Assembly: GCF_024449095.1 (NCBI RefSeq)
Contig: NZ_CP024627.1
Span: 2,914,001 to 2,978,000 of the forward strand
Length of the DNA: 64,000 nt
Source: Vibrio coralliilyticus
Lineage (GTDB): Bacteria; Pseudomonadota; Gammaproteobacteria; Enterobacterales; Vibrionaceae
Direction: 5' to 3'
The notes beneath the pieces are model-generated. The model was given only the letters and a program-made list of their open reading frames with translations, did no database searches and was not told the DNA's origin. Position numbers and translations under genes: made by a program. This document shows, piece by piece, positions 22,213-38,147 of this stretch. How positions within the stretch are numbered: the stretch's first letter is position 1; each line of letters begins with the position of its first letter.

Positions 22213-23529
22213 ATGTCGGTCTACTACACTCTCTGTTTTCTATCTGCAGCAGCAATGCTAATTGCTTTTGTAAACAGCAAGATAGGTAAAATGCAAACCA
22301 CTATTGCCATTACTGCAGGTTCAATGGTGTTATCTCTTGTTATCCTTATTGCTGGCCAAAACAACTGGTTCCATCTAACAGAAATTGCTTCGAAGACCAT
22401 GTCTAGCATTAACTTCGAAGATTTTTTGCTGAAAGGGATCTTAGGCTTTCTACTATTTGCAGGTGGTTTGGGAATTAAGCTTCCTCATCTCAAGGACCAA
22501 AAATGGGAGATTACCGTCCTCGCACTTGGTGCAACTCTCTTCTCTACCTTTTTCATCGGCTTTGTTCTATATGGATTCTGTCAGTTTATCGGGGTGCAGT
22601 TTGATTTAGTTTATTGTCTGCTATTTGGCGCCCTAATCTCCCCAACCGACCCAATCGCTGTTTTGGCTATTGTTAAGAAGCTCGATGCACCAGAGAGAAT
22701 TTCAACTCAGATAGAAGGGGAATCTCTATTTAACGATGGTTTTGGCTTAGTCATATTTGTCACTTTGTTCACTATCGCCTTTGGCACGGAAACGCCAACC
22801 TTAGGTAGCGTCACTATGTTATTTGCTCAAGAAGCCATCGGTGGTATCGTCTACGGATTTGCTCTGGGACTGCTGTTTCACTACCTTATCAGCGCAACCG
22901 ATGATCACTCGATGGAGCTGTTGCTTACTATTGGCATTCCAACCGCAGGGTACGCATTTGCAGAGGTATTGCATGTTTCAGGCCCATTAGCCATGGTGGT
23001 ATCAGGCATTATGATCGGTAACTGGACCAGATTTATTGGATTCTCTAAAGAAAGTGAAGATCATCTCGATCACTTCTGGGAACTAGTGGATGAGTTTCTC
23101 AATGGCGTTCTATTCTTGCTCATCGGTATGTCGATGCTGCTGTTCGAATTTCATAAAGAAGACTGGATTTTAATGGCCTTCTCTATACCACTCGTTTTAG
23201 CAGCACGATACCTCAGCGTCTTTTGTTCTTACCTAGGGTTCAAAAGACATCGTAAATACAACCCTTGGTCAGTGAAAATATTAACTTGGGGAGGCTTGCG
23301 AGGTGGTCTTGCACTGGCAATGGCACTGTCAATTCCATCGGGTATCTGGGTTATTCAAGACAAGCTGATTGATGTAAAAGAAATCATCCTAGTCATGACT
23401 TATTCTGTCGTAGTATTCTCGATCCTCGTTCAAGGTTCGACCATTACTCCTATGATAGAAAAAGCTAAACAGGCAGAAAAAGAAATTCAGCCTGAACCAA
23501 AAGCAGCTGAGTCATCCGATACAGAGTAA
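22213..23529 (+). CDS. CPA1-type cation:proton antiporter
   Basis: Inner-membrane Na+(K+)/H+ exchanger, NhaP-like. About 12 hydrophobic segments are visible. The ion-binding region reads GALISPTDPIAVLAI and EGESLFNDG (both hallmarks of CPA1 exchangers), and TWGGLRGGLALAMAL lies near the C-terminal end of the membrane part. The last 25 residues are charged and cytoplasmic. The frame is open from 22135, with further ATGs at 22135 and 22171; I chose 22213 (438 residues) because translation then begins right before the first membrane helix and GAGA stands seven bases ahead. The start is the weak point, the family is firm. The transported ion is not determined. Confidence 0.85.
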   Translation: MSVYYTLCFLSAAAMLIAFVNSKIGKMQTTIAITAGSMVLSLVILIAGQNNWFHLTEIASKTMSSINFEDFLLKGILGFLLFAGGLGIKLPHLKDQKWEITVLALGATLFSTFFIGFVLYGFCQFIGVQFDLVYCLLFGALISPTDPIAVLAIVKKLDAPERISTQIEGESLFNDGFGLVIFVTLFTIAFGTETPTLGSVTMLFAQEAIGGIVYGFALGLLFHYLISATDDHSMELLLTIGIPTAGYAFAEVLHVSGPLAMVVSGIMIGNWTRFIGFSKESEDHLDHFWELVDEFLNGVLFLLIGMSMLLFEFHKEDWILMAFSIPLVLAARYLSVFCSYLGFKRHRKYNPWSVKILTWGGLRGGLALAMALSIPSGIWVIQDKLIDVKEIILVMTYSVVVFSILVQGSTITPMIEKAKQAEKEIQPEPKAAESSDTE

Positions 23530-23550
23530 TCTAATCCCATTAATCATTTC

Positions 23551-23577
23551 AAAGCCGCTCTCTATGAGCGGCTTTTT
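23551..23577 (+). terminator. Terminator of the antiporter gene
   Basis: AAAGCCGCTC / GAGCGGCTTTTT stem with a five-base loop and T run, 22 bases downstream of the antiporter stop codon. Confidence 0.85.
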
Positions 23578-23866
23578 GTTATTCGTTACAAACAACGAGC
23601 ACTTGGAGATGGTCACTTGTTCATCTTCAAGACCGAGAATCAAAAGAATGGCAAAGTGTTATCTCTTAGATTTTCTGGTTAATGATCATACGTTCAAGAT
23701 AGTCATCAACAGGCCAATCTCTACGTAAACATTCTCCAAAGACGCTAGCAACCCAATAACAAAGCCAAGTCAGGTATGCTTTTCTGTGTAGGTAGAGGGG
23801 CTATTTATAGAGAGTTGGCTTCGAACATTCTGAATGGTGGTTGGCCGAAAAACATGTAACTCAACA
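23578..23866. other. Gene-poor stretch between antiporter and rRNA operon
   Basis: About 290 bases with no intact gene. On the minus strand one open stretch (23666-23800) has coding appearance but no good start (listed separately). Otherwise no repeat, tRNA or promoter was recognised. The right end is bounded by the tandem terminators of the rRNA operon. Confidence 0.5.
23666..23800 (-). pseudogene. Possible remnant of an unidentified protein gene
   Basis: On the minus strand a 44-codon open stretch ends in TAA at 23666-23668; it is preceded directly by an in-frame TAG. The encoded residues include LTWLCYWVASVFGECLRR and DWPVDDYLERMI, a composition (Trp, Arg, acidic helix) that looks more like protein than like chance. 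No ATG, GTG or TTG with a ribosome site opens it. It may be the 3' end of a gene lost by deletion next to the rRNA operon. I do not recognise the family, and chance remains possible. Confidence 0.25.
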
Positions 23867-23870
23867 CACA

Positions 23871-23902
23871 AAAAAGACCTCAGCATTTCTGCTAAGGTCT
23901 GG
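23871..23902 (-). terminator. Second terminator downstream of the rRNA operons
   Basis: On the minus strand AGACCTTAGCA - GAAA - TGCTGAGGTCT, with one mismatched pair, followed by T6. It lies about 75 bases beyond the first rRNA terminator and has the same GAAA loop. Confidence 0.75.
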
Positions 23903-23972
23903 AATAGAGCTACTGGACTTGCAGTAAAGTGCGGCTCTTTGGTCATAGACCAAAAATAATACCGCAAATACG

Positions 23973-24005
23973 AAAAAGCCCTAACATTTCTGTTAGGGCT
24001 TTTTC
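23973..24005 (-). terminator. Main terminator of the tandem rRNA operons
   Basis: A perfect ten-base stem AGCCCTAACA / TGTTAGGGCT with a four-base loop (GAAA on the minus strand) and a T5 tail, just downstream of tRNA-Asp in the direction of transcription. Confidence 0.85.
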
Positions 24006-24013
24006 TGAATAAA

Positions 24014-24090
24014 TGGCGGAGCGGACGGGACTCGAACCCGCGACCCCCGGCGTGACAGGCCGGTATTCTAACCAACTGAACTACCGCTCC
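24014..24090 (-). tRNA. tRNA-Asp (anticodon GTC)
   Basis: A 77-base cloverleaf on the minus strand from GGAGCGG to CGCTCCGCCA, with CCA encoded. The anticodon loop reads CTGTCAC, anticodon GTC. It is the last gene of rRNA operon A, about 30 bases beyond the 5S rRNA and just before the terminators, the distal position that tRNA-Asp often holds in gammaproteobacteria. Confidence 0.96.
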
Positions 24091-24119
24091 GCACTGGTTA
24101 GACTCTAAGTCTAAATTTA

Positions 24120-24239
24120 AAGCCTGGCGATGTCCTACTCTCACATGGGGAAACCCCACACTACCATCGGCGCTATTGCGTTTCACTTCTGAGTTCGGCA
24201 TGGAGTCAGGTGGGTCCACAATGCTATGGTCGCCAAGCA
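24120..24239 (-). rRNA. rrf: 5S ribosomal RNA, operon A
   Basis: About 120 bases on the minus strand, from TGCTTGGCGACC to CGCCAGGCTT, with the conserved internal stretches ACCCACCTGACTCCATGCCG and GAACTCAGAAGTGAAACG. Compared with the 5S of operon B it differs at a few positions, including AAA instead of AAG in the loop near 24151-24153 and two bases near 24224-24230. Ends are set by comparison with E. coli and are good to a base or two. Confidence 0.95.
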
Positions 24240-24402
24240 AATTCTTTATCAATTTGCTCGCAAATTCAAACGCACTTTAGTGCGGCCCTTTAGGGTGAGA
24301 TTTGCTTGCAAATCGAATAATTCGGAAAGCTGTTTTTAAGTTCTGTATTTACACATTCAATCTGTTCTTGCTTTGAGTCCATCAAAACCCTTTGGGTGTT
24401 GT
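24240..24402 (-). other. 23S-5S spacer of operon A with a hairpin-rich insertion
   Basis: Compared with operon B, whose spacer is about 92 bases, this one is longer by about 70 bases. The extra part (about 24250-24320) holds four successive perfect inverted repeats: AATTTGC-TC-GCAAATT (24251-24266), CGCAC-TTTA-GTGCG (24271-24284), CCC-TTTA-GGG (24286-24295) and GATTTGC-TT-GCAAATC (24299-24314). The remainder is almost identical in both operons. The ACCCTTTGGG part beside the 23S end pairs with the 5' flank of 23S to form the processing stem. Confidence 0.8.
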
Positions 24403-27291
<2,889 letters not shown>

Positions 27292-27627
27292 ATACAACCC
27301 CAAAGGGTCTTTGTTAAACAACCAAAGTTGTCTGCCATTATTTAAACATGATGCAGACTCGATTTTGCCGGACTCAAATTTCCAAGAACACTTGAATGTG
27401 TGTTGGTACCTAAATCATAAAGATTTAGGATTTGAGAACTTTTAATTGAATAACAACGCATCTCATAGAGATGGGGATTGTTGTTATTCGTCAGCTTTCC
27501 AAATTGTTAAAGAGCATGTTTCTTCACAAGGAAGTTACATTTTCTAAAGACTTTCAGCGGCAAAAATCCAACCACGTACGTATTACTGAAGTGGTTTGGA
27601 AATCTGAATCCAAAAATACTTAGAGAA
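27292..27627 (-). other. tRNA-Val to 23S spacer of operon A
   Basis: This 336-base spacer holds no gene but several processing and antitermination signals, shared with operon B. The boxA-like element GCTCTTTAACAA lies at 27504-27515. A long hairpin with GAATAACAAC / GTTGTTATTC arms (27448-27489) is boxB-like. A second perfect hairpin is CCTAAATC / GATTTAGG (27409-27429). The part next to 23S (27292-27309) pairs with the 3' flank to form the 23S processing stem. Confidence 0.7.
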
Positions 27628-27703
27628 TGGTGGGCGATACCGGGCTCGAACCAGTGACCCCCTGCTTGTAAGGCAGGTGCTCTCCCAACTGAGCTAATCG
27701 CCC
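27628..27703 (-). tRNA. tRNA-Val (anticodon TAC)
   Basis: A 76-base cloverleaf from GGGCGATTAGCTCAG to TCGCCCACCA on the minus strand. The anticodon loop CTTACAA gives TAC. It is the third of three spacer tRNAs in operon A. Confidence 0.97.
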
Positions 27704-27733
27704 ACATAAGTTTTGATTCTTCGTGGATAAGAA

Positions 27734-27809
27734 TGGTGGGTCGTGCAGGATTCGAACCTGCGACCAATTGATTAAAAGTCAACTGCTCTACCAACTGAGC
27801 TAACGACCC
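27734..27809 (-). tRNA. tRNA-Lys (anticodon TTT)
   Basis: A 76-base cloverleaf from GGGTCGTTAGCTCAG to ACGACCCACCA on the minus strand. The anticodon loop CTTTTAA gives TTT. It lies between tRNA-Glu and tRNA-Val in the 16S-23S spacer. Confidence 0.97.
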
Positions 27810-27811
27810 AA

Positions 27812-27887
27812 TGGTATCCCGTAGGGGAGTCGAACCCCTGTTACCGCCGTGAAAGGGCGGTGTCCTAGGCCTCTAGACGAACGGGAC
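27812..27887 (-). tRNA. tRNA-Glu (anticodon TTC)
   Basis: A 76-base cloverleaf from GTCCCGTTCGTCTAGAGG to ACGGGATACCA on the minus strand. The anticodon loop CTTTCAC gives TTC. The first acceptor pair is G1-T72 (G-U wobble), unlike the G-C pair of E. coli. The 3' end is only two bases from the start of tRNA-Lys. Confidence 0.97.
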
Positions 27888-27976
27888 ACTAAGTTGAACA
27901 TCTTGGGGGATGTTCGTTCTCTTAAACTACATAAACCATCAATCTGTGTGGACACTCATCGTGAGTAATCATCGTA

Positions 27977-29528
<1,552 letters not shown>

Positions 29529-29843
29529 AAGATTTTGTCGGCTCAATGAATACTGAACATTACATAAAGTAATGTTTGAATTGACTGTGCTGAATCCGAA
29601 GATTCAATGGTCACTTCGTATCATTGAAACCTAATTTGAAACCGAAGTTTCTAATTGGATTATCATCAACGAGTGCCCACACAGATTGATAGGTTTATAT
29701 TGTTAAAGAGCTGTGCTTTCAGTGCCTTAGCACCTAAGCAGGACGCGTATAATACGCGACTGACTGTTGAAGTCAACATAAAACTCTAAACTTTTTTAGA
29801 ATCTTATGGTGACTTGCTTAGTAAATAAGCAAAGTCGAAATTA
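29529..29843 (-). other. Spacer between 5S of operon B and 16S of operon A
   Basis: 315 bases without a gene. From right to left (direction of transcription) it holds a weak AT-rich hairpin TCTAAA / TTTAGA (29785-29800), one strong promoter (listed separately), the boxA-like GCTCTTTAACAA (29700-29711) and the leader half of the 16S processing stem. I see no strong terminator, so operon B transcripts may read through into operon A. Confidence 0.7.
29749..29776 (-). promoter_or_regulatory. Promoter of rRNA operon A
   Basis: On the minus strand TTGACT, a 16-base spacer and TATTAT, followed by a GC-rich discriminator (ACGCGTCC) typical of rRNA promoters. It is the only strong promoter seen between the two operons. 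Confidence 0.75.
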
Positions 29844-29963
29844 AAGCCTGGCGATGTCCTACTCTCACATGGGGAAGCCCCACACTACCATCGGCGCTAT
29901 TGCGTTTCACTTCTGAGTTCGGCATGGAGTCAGGTGGGTCCACAACGCTATAGTCGCCAAGCA
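29844..29963 (-). rRNA. rrf: 5S ribosomal RNA, operon B
   Basis: About 120 bases on the minus strand, from TGCTTGGCGACT to CGCCAGGCTT. It carries the same conserved core as the operon A copy, with a few substitutions. No tRNA follows it, in contrast to operon A. Confidence 0.95.
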
Positions 29964-30055
29964 AATTCTTTAATCTGGAAAGCTGTTTTTAAGTTCTGTA
30001 TTTACACATTCAATCTGTTCTTGCTTTGAGTCCATCAAAACCCTTTGGGTGTTGT

Positions 30056-32944
<2,889 letters not shown>

Positions 32945-33221
32945 ATACAACCCCAAAGGGTCTTTGTTAAACAACCAAAGTTGTCTGCAATTATTTAAAC
33001 ATGATGCAGACTCGATTTTGCCGGACTCAAATTTCCAAGAACACTTGAATGTGTGTTGGTACCTAAATCATAAAGATTTAGGATTTGAGAACTTTTCAAT
33101 GAATAACAACGCATCTCATAGAGATGGGGATTGTTGTTATTCGTCAGCTTTCCAAATTGTTAAAGAGCTAGATTCATAAATGAACCATTTTTAAAGATTC
33201 TTTTTCAAGAACACTTAAAGA
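32945..33221 (-). other. tRNA-Ala to 23S spacer of operon B
   Basis: 277 bases with the same signals as in operon A: boxA-like GCTCTTTAACAA at 33157-33168, the long GAATAACAAC / GTTGTTATTC hairpin at 33101-33142, and the 5' half of the 23S processing stem next to the rRNA. No gene is seen. Confidence 0.65.
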
Positions 33222-33297
33222 TGGTGGAGCTAAGCAGGATCGAACTGCTGACCTCCTGCGTGCAAGGCAGGCGCTCTCCCAGCTGAGCTATAGCCCC
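33222..33297 (-). tRNA. tRNA-Ala (anticodon TGC)
   Basis: A 76-base cloverleaf from GGGGCTATAGCTCAG to TTAGCTCCACCA on the minus strand. The anticodon loop CTTGCAC gives TGC. It follows tRNA-Ile in the 16S-23S spacer. Confidence 0.97.
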
Positions 33298-33339
33298 ATC
33301 AAGGTGTCGATACTGTTGCCAATCTCCTGGGAGGAAGAT

Positions 33340-33416
33340 TGGTGGGTCTGAGTGGACTTGAACCACCGACCTCTCGCTTATCAGGCGAACGCTCTAACCA
33401 CCTGAGCTACAGACCC
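33340..33416 (-). tRNA. tRNA-Ile (anticodon GAT)
   Basis: A 77-base cloverleaf from GGGTCTGTAGCTCAGG to CTCAGACCCACCA on the minus strand. The anticodon loop CTGATAA gives GAT. It is the first tRNA after the 16S rRNA of operon B. Confidence 0.97.
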
Positions 33417-33482
33417 AGTATCGTCTCTTAAACTGTATAAACCATCAATCTGTGTGGACACTCATCGTGAGTAATCATCGTA

Positions 33483-35034
<1,552 letters not shown>

Positions 35035-35251
35035 AAGATTTTGTCGGCTCAATGAATACTGAACATTACATAAGTAATGTTTGAATTGACTGTGCTCTTA
35101 TTGGTTTTCACTTTTGAAAAAGTAAAACAAAACAGCTCAAGGCTGCTTCCCAATTCGAATGGTCACTTCGTTTCATTGAAACCTAAATTGTTTCCGAAGA
35201 AACTATTTGGATTATCATCAACGAGTGCCCACACAGATTGATAGGTTTATA

Positions 35252-35263
35252 TTGTTAAAGAGC
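35252..35263 (-). promoter_or_regulatory. boxA antitermination element, operon B leader
   Basis: GCTCTTTAACAA on the minus strand, the element bound by NusB/S10 in rRNA antitermination. The same sequence precedes 16S of operon A (29700-29711) and both 23S genes. Confidence 0.75.
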
Positions 35264-35304
35264 TTCTCTTCACTGCGGCTCTCACCACTTCGGAAGAGGC
35301 GGCC

Positions 35305-35332
35305 ATTCTAGCGTTTTAAGTTTTAGTGTCAA
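35305..35332 (-). promoter_or_regulatory. rRNA operon B promoter P2
   Basis: TTGACA, 16-base spacer, TAGAAT on the minus strand, with a GC-rich discriminator (GGCCGCC). It lies about 270 bases before 16S and downstream of P1. Confidence 0.78.
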
Positions 35333-35431
35333 CCACTTTTTCAAACTTTTTCTTAAGCGTTTCCGCTTAGCTAGTTAACCTGTCGATTTAGCTTGAACCC
35401 TTGTGAGCCCTTACCCTGTCGACGAGGAGGC

Positions 35432-35459
35432 ATTATAGAGATAGCGCTCACATTGGCAA
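35432..35459 (-). promoter_or_regulatory. rRNA operon B promoter P1 with UP element
   Basis: TTGCCA, 16-base spacer, TATAAT on the minus strand, followed by GCCTCCTCG. The AT-rich stretch just upstream (35461-35480, GCAGTTTTTTCAAAATAACG on the minus strand) is a likely UP element for the RNA polymerase alpha subunits. Confidence 0.78.
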
Positions 35460-35592
35460 GCGTTATTTTGAAAAAACTGCAAAAACAACGTTTAACAGGC
35501 TAACTTTCGCCCAAAGCCTTATTTATCCAACTTTACCCCAATTAAGCCAACAAAATATACACAGAGTTATCCACATTCGCTGTTTTTCACGC
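35460..35592. other. Upstream region of the rRNA promoters
   Basis: About 130 AT-rich bases between the rRNA P1 promoter and the cysH terminator, with no gene. It holds the UP element and one perfect DnaA-box-like 9-mer TTATCCACA (35577-35585). Fis sites are expected here but cannot be called by eye. Confidence 0.5.
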
Positions 35593-35620
35593 AAAAAAAG
35601 GCCGCTCTCGCGGCCTTTTT
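35593..35620 (-). terminator. Terminator of the cysJIH operon
   Basis: AAAAAGGCCG - CGAGAG region - CGGCCTTTTTTT hairpin on the minus strand, 22 bases downstream of the cysH stop. It separates cysJIH from the rRNA promoters. Confidence 0.85.
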
Positions 35621-35641
35621 ATCTATATATAGAGGGAAAAA

Positions 35642-36418
35642 CTAAATCCCCGAACCATCTTGCTCACTATCGTCTTCGTGAAGACCACATTCACGCTTCA
35701 ATCCAAAGAATCGAGTTTCTTCTTCACTCATACCTGGCTCCCACTTTTTGCTTGTATGGGTATCACCAACGGATAGATAACCTTCATCTCTTAGGGGATG
35801 ATAAGAAAGTCCGTTTTGCTCTAGGTAATAATGAACATCTTTATTCGTCCAATCGATCACAGGCAAGAACTTAAACACACCATTTTGAATCGATAAGATT
35901 GGTAAACTTGCTCGTGATTTAGATTGCTCACGACGTAAACCTGAGAACCAAGTTCCTACTTCAAGCTCATCTAAAGCTCGCCTCATCGGTTCGACTTTAT
36001 TTAGTTTGTTGTACTTCTCTATTCCCTCTATACCTTGTTCCCACAACTTGCCATAGCGCGCTTCCTGCCAGTTGGCACTTTCTTTTGCGCGATAGACCTT
36101 GAGGTTTAGCGTCAACTGCTCACTCAGCTGATCTATAAAACGATAGGTTTCTGGAAACAGATAGCCAGTATCAGTCAAGATAACGGGGATATCAGGCTTT
36201 TGCTCAGTAACTAGGTGCAACATAACCGCTGCCTGAATACCGAAACTAGAAGAAACAGCAAATTGACCTTCTAGGTTTTCAAGAGCCCAAGCTACTCTTT
36301 GCTGTGCAGTTAGCTGCTCTAACTCTGCATTAATTTGGCCAAGCTGGAGTATCTGTTCCGTCTTAGTTAATGAGAGAAGTTTCGCTAACTGAGGTTTAGA
36401 AGCGACAGAATCAAGCAT
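35642..36418 (-). CDS. cysH: Phosphoadenylyl-sulfate (PAPS) reductase
   Basis: Reduces PAPS to sulfite with thioredoxin in cytoplasmic sulfate assimilation. The 258-residue protein has the PP-loop-like N-terminal fold ([13 protein letters not shown] at about 57-69, [14 protein letters not shown]). The catalytic cysteine near the C-terminus lies in ECGLHED (Cys244). It lacks the extra cysteine pairs of APS reductases, so PAPS is the expected substrate, which agrees with the presence of cysC. Its start overlaps the cysI stop by eight bases. Confidence 0.95.
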   Translation of the reverse strand: MLDSVASKPQLAKLLSLTKTEQILQLGQINAELEQLTAQQRVAWALENLEGQFAVSSSFGIQAAVMLHLVTEQKPDIPVILTDTGYLFPETYRFIDQLSEQLTLNLKVYRAKESANWQEARYGKLWEQGIEGIEKYNKLNKVEPMRRALDELEVGTWFSGLRREQSKSRASLPILSIQNGVFKFLPVIDWTNKDVHYYLEQNGLSYHPLRDEGYLSVGDTHTSKKWEPGMSEEETRFFGLKRECGLHEDDSEQDGSGI

Positions 36419-38147
36419 GTAAATCCCTCATCGATACTTTTACCTCTTGGATGATTCCAGCACGAATTGCAAAATCACCAAACCCTTCACCCGTTTCACG
36501 TTCTTGCGCCCAACGACCAACCAGTTGATCGATCTCTTCAAGAATCTGCTTATCGGTAATGTTCTCTTTGTACATCTTTGGAATGCGTGTACCCGCTCGG
36601 TTACCACCTAGGTGGAGGTTATAACGTCCGGGAGCTTTACCGACTAAACCAATTTCAGCCAACATAGCGCGGCCACAGCCATTTGGACAGCCCGTCACAC
36701 GTAAAATGATGTTGTCTTCTTCTGGTAAACCGTGCTTTTCAAGGATAGCTTCTACATCAGTGACAAACTGAGGTAAAAAACGTTCGGCTTCAGCCATCGC
36801 AAGTGGGCAAGTTGGGAAAGCGACACACGCCATTGAGTTTTTGCGCTGTTCACTCACACTATCATCAATTAAACCGTGTTCGCGGGCAATCTTCTCGATC
36901 TTGGCTTTTTGGCTTTTATCCACACCCGCAACAATTAAGTTTTGGTTGGCCGTCATGCGGAAGTCACCTCTATGGATCTTGGCAATTTCAGCAACCCCTG
37001 TCTTAAGAGGCTTACCCGGGAAGTCCAGTAGACGACCGTTTTCGATAAACAGTGCTAAGTGATGTTTACCATCGATACCTTCAACCCAACCGATACGATC
37101 GCCGCGGTCAGTAAATTCATAAGGTCTACTTTCAGCAAACTTAATACCAGCGCGCTTTTCTACTTCAGCTTTAAACACATCAATACCGACGCGATCTAAG
37201 GTGTACTTGGTTTTCGCATTCTTACGATTCGAACGGTTACCCCAGTCACGCTGAGTGGTAACGACTGCCGCTGCAACATCAAGCGTTTTGTCTAGCGGAA
37301 CAAACCCAAAGTCATCGGCACGACGGGCATAAGTGGAAGTATCACCGTGGGTCATTGCAAGCCCCCCCCCAACTAACACATTAAAGCCCACCAGCTTGCC
37401 ATTCTCACCAATCGCCACAAAGTTAAGATCATTTGCATGAACATCAACATCGTTCTGTGGAGGAATCACAACCGTGGTTTTGAACTTACGAGGAAGATAA
37501 GTCTTACCTAGGATTGGCTCGTCACCTTCTGTTGTCTCTACTTTCTCGCCATCCAGCCAAATTTCGGCGTATGCCTTAGTCTTTGGTAGCAAATGCTCAC
37601 TAATTTTCTTAGCCCACTCATAGGCTTCTTGATGTAGCTCTGACTCAATTGGGTTAGTCGTACACAAGACGTTACGGTTAACATCACCCGCTGTGGCAAT
37701 CGAATCAATACCAATACTGTTTAGAGTTTGGTGCATCAACTTAATATTCGGCTTAAGAACCCCATGAAACTGAAAGGTTTGACGAGTAGTCAGGCGAATG
37801 CTGCCGTAAAGAGAGTGCTCAGTTGCGAACTTATCAATCGCTAGCCACTGATCCGGTTTGATAATGCCGCCCGGCATACGAGCACGCAGCATAACATTAT
37901 GCAGAGGTTCAAGCTTTTGCTTTGCACGTTCATTACGAATGTCACGATCATCTTGCTGATACATACCGTGGAAACGAATCAACTGAAAGTTGTCGGCAGT
38001 AAAACCACCTGTAATTCTGTCTTGTAGCTCTTGCTCAATGGTACCGCGTAAGAAGTTGCTTTGCGTTTTTAGACGCTCGTTATCAGAAAGCTTTCCTAAC
38101 TCTTCGCCTAATACAAGCTGCTTATTATTCTCAGTAGAAAAAGTCAT
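36411..38147 (-). CDS. cysI: Sulfite reductase (NADPH) hemoprotein beta-component
   Basis: Reduces sulfite to sulfide with six electrons from CysJ, on a siroheme coupled to a 4Fe-4S cluster. In 578 residues the cluster cysteines are seen as CVAFPTC (about 438-444) and TGCPNGCGR (about 483-491), with the NRNVLCT and [10 protein letters not shown] siroheme-pocket motifs in the first half. Start and cysJ stop overlap by one base. A run of nine G bases on the coding strand (37352-37360 on the plus strand as C9) encodes three glycines in [10 protein letters not shown]; see findings. Confidence 0.97.
   Translation of the reverse strand: MTFSTENNKQLVLGEELGKLSDNERLKTQSNFLRGTIEQELQDRITGGFTADNFQLIRFHGMYQQDDRDIRNERAKQKLEPLHNVMLRARMPGGIIKPDQWLAIDKFATEHSLYGSIRLTTRQTFQFHGVLKPNIKLMHQTLNSIGIDSIATAGDVNRNVLCTTNPIESELHQEAYEWAKKISEHLLPKTKAYAEIWLDGEKVETTEGDEPILGKTYLPRKFKTTVVIPPQNDVDVHANDLNFVAIGENGKLVGFNVLVGGGLAMTHGDTSTYARRADDFGFVPLDKTLDVAAAVVTTQRDWGNRSNRKNAKTKYTLDRVGIDVFKAEVEKRAGIKFAESRPYEFTDRGDRIGWVEGIDGKHHLALFIENGRLLDFPGKPLKTGVAEIAKIHRGDFRMTANQNLIVAGVDKSQKAKIEKIAREHGLIDDSVSEQRKNSMACVAFPTCPLAMAEAERFLPQFVTDVEAILEKHGLPEEDNIILRVTGCPNGCGRAMLAEIGLVGKAPGRYNLHLGGNRAGTRIPKMYKENITDKQILEEIDQLVGRWAQERETGEGFGDFAIRAGIIQEVKVSMRDLHA

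Noticed and set aside
23770..24252. 160-codon minus-strand ORF spanning tRNA-Asp and 5S rRNA
   Set aside because: It runs through two RNA genes and both terminator hairpins; not a plausible gene.
29785..29800. Hairpin TCTAAA/TTTAGA between the rRNA operons as terminator
   Set aside because: The stem has six mostly A-T pairs and a short T tail; too weak to be called a real terminator.
35521..35590. Replication origin suggested by TTATCCACA and a similar TTATCCAAC
   Set aside because: Only one perfect DnaA box, no cluster, no AT-rich 13-mers, and no dnaA, gidA or parAB neighbours.
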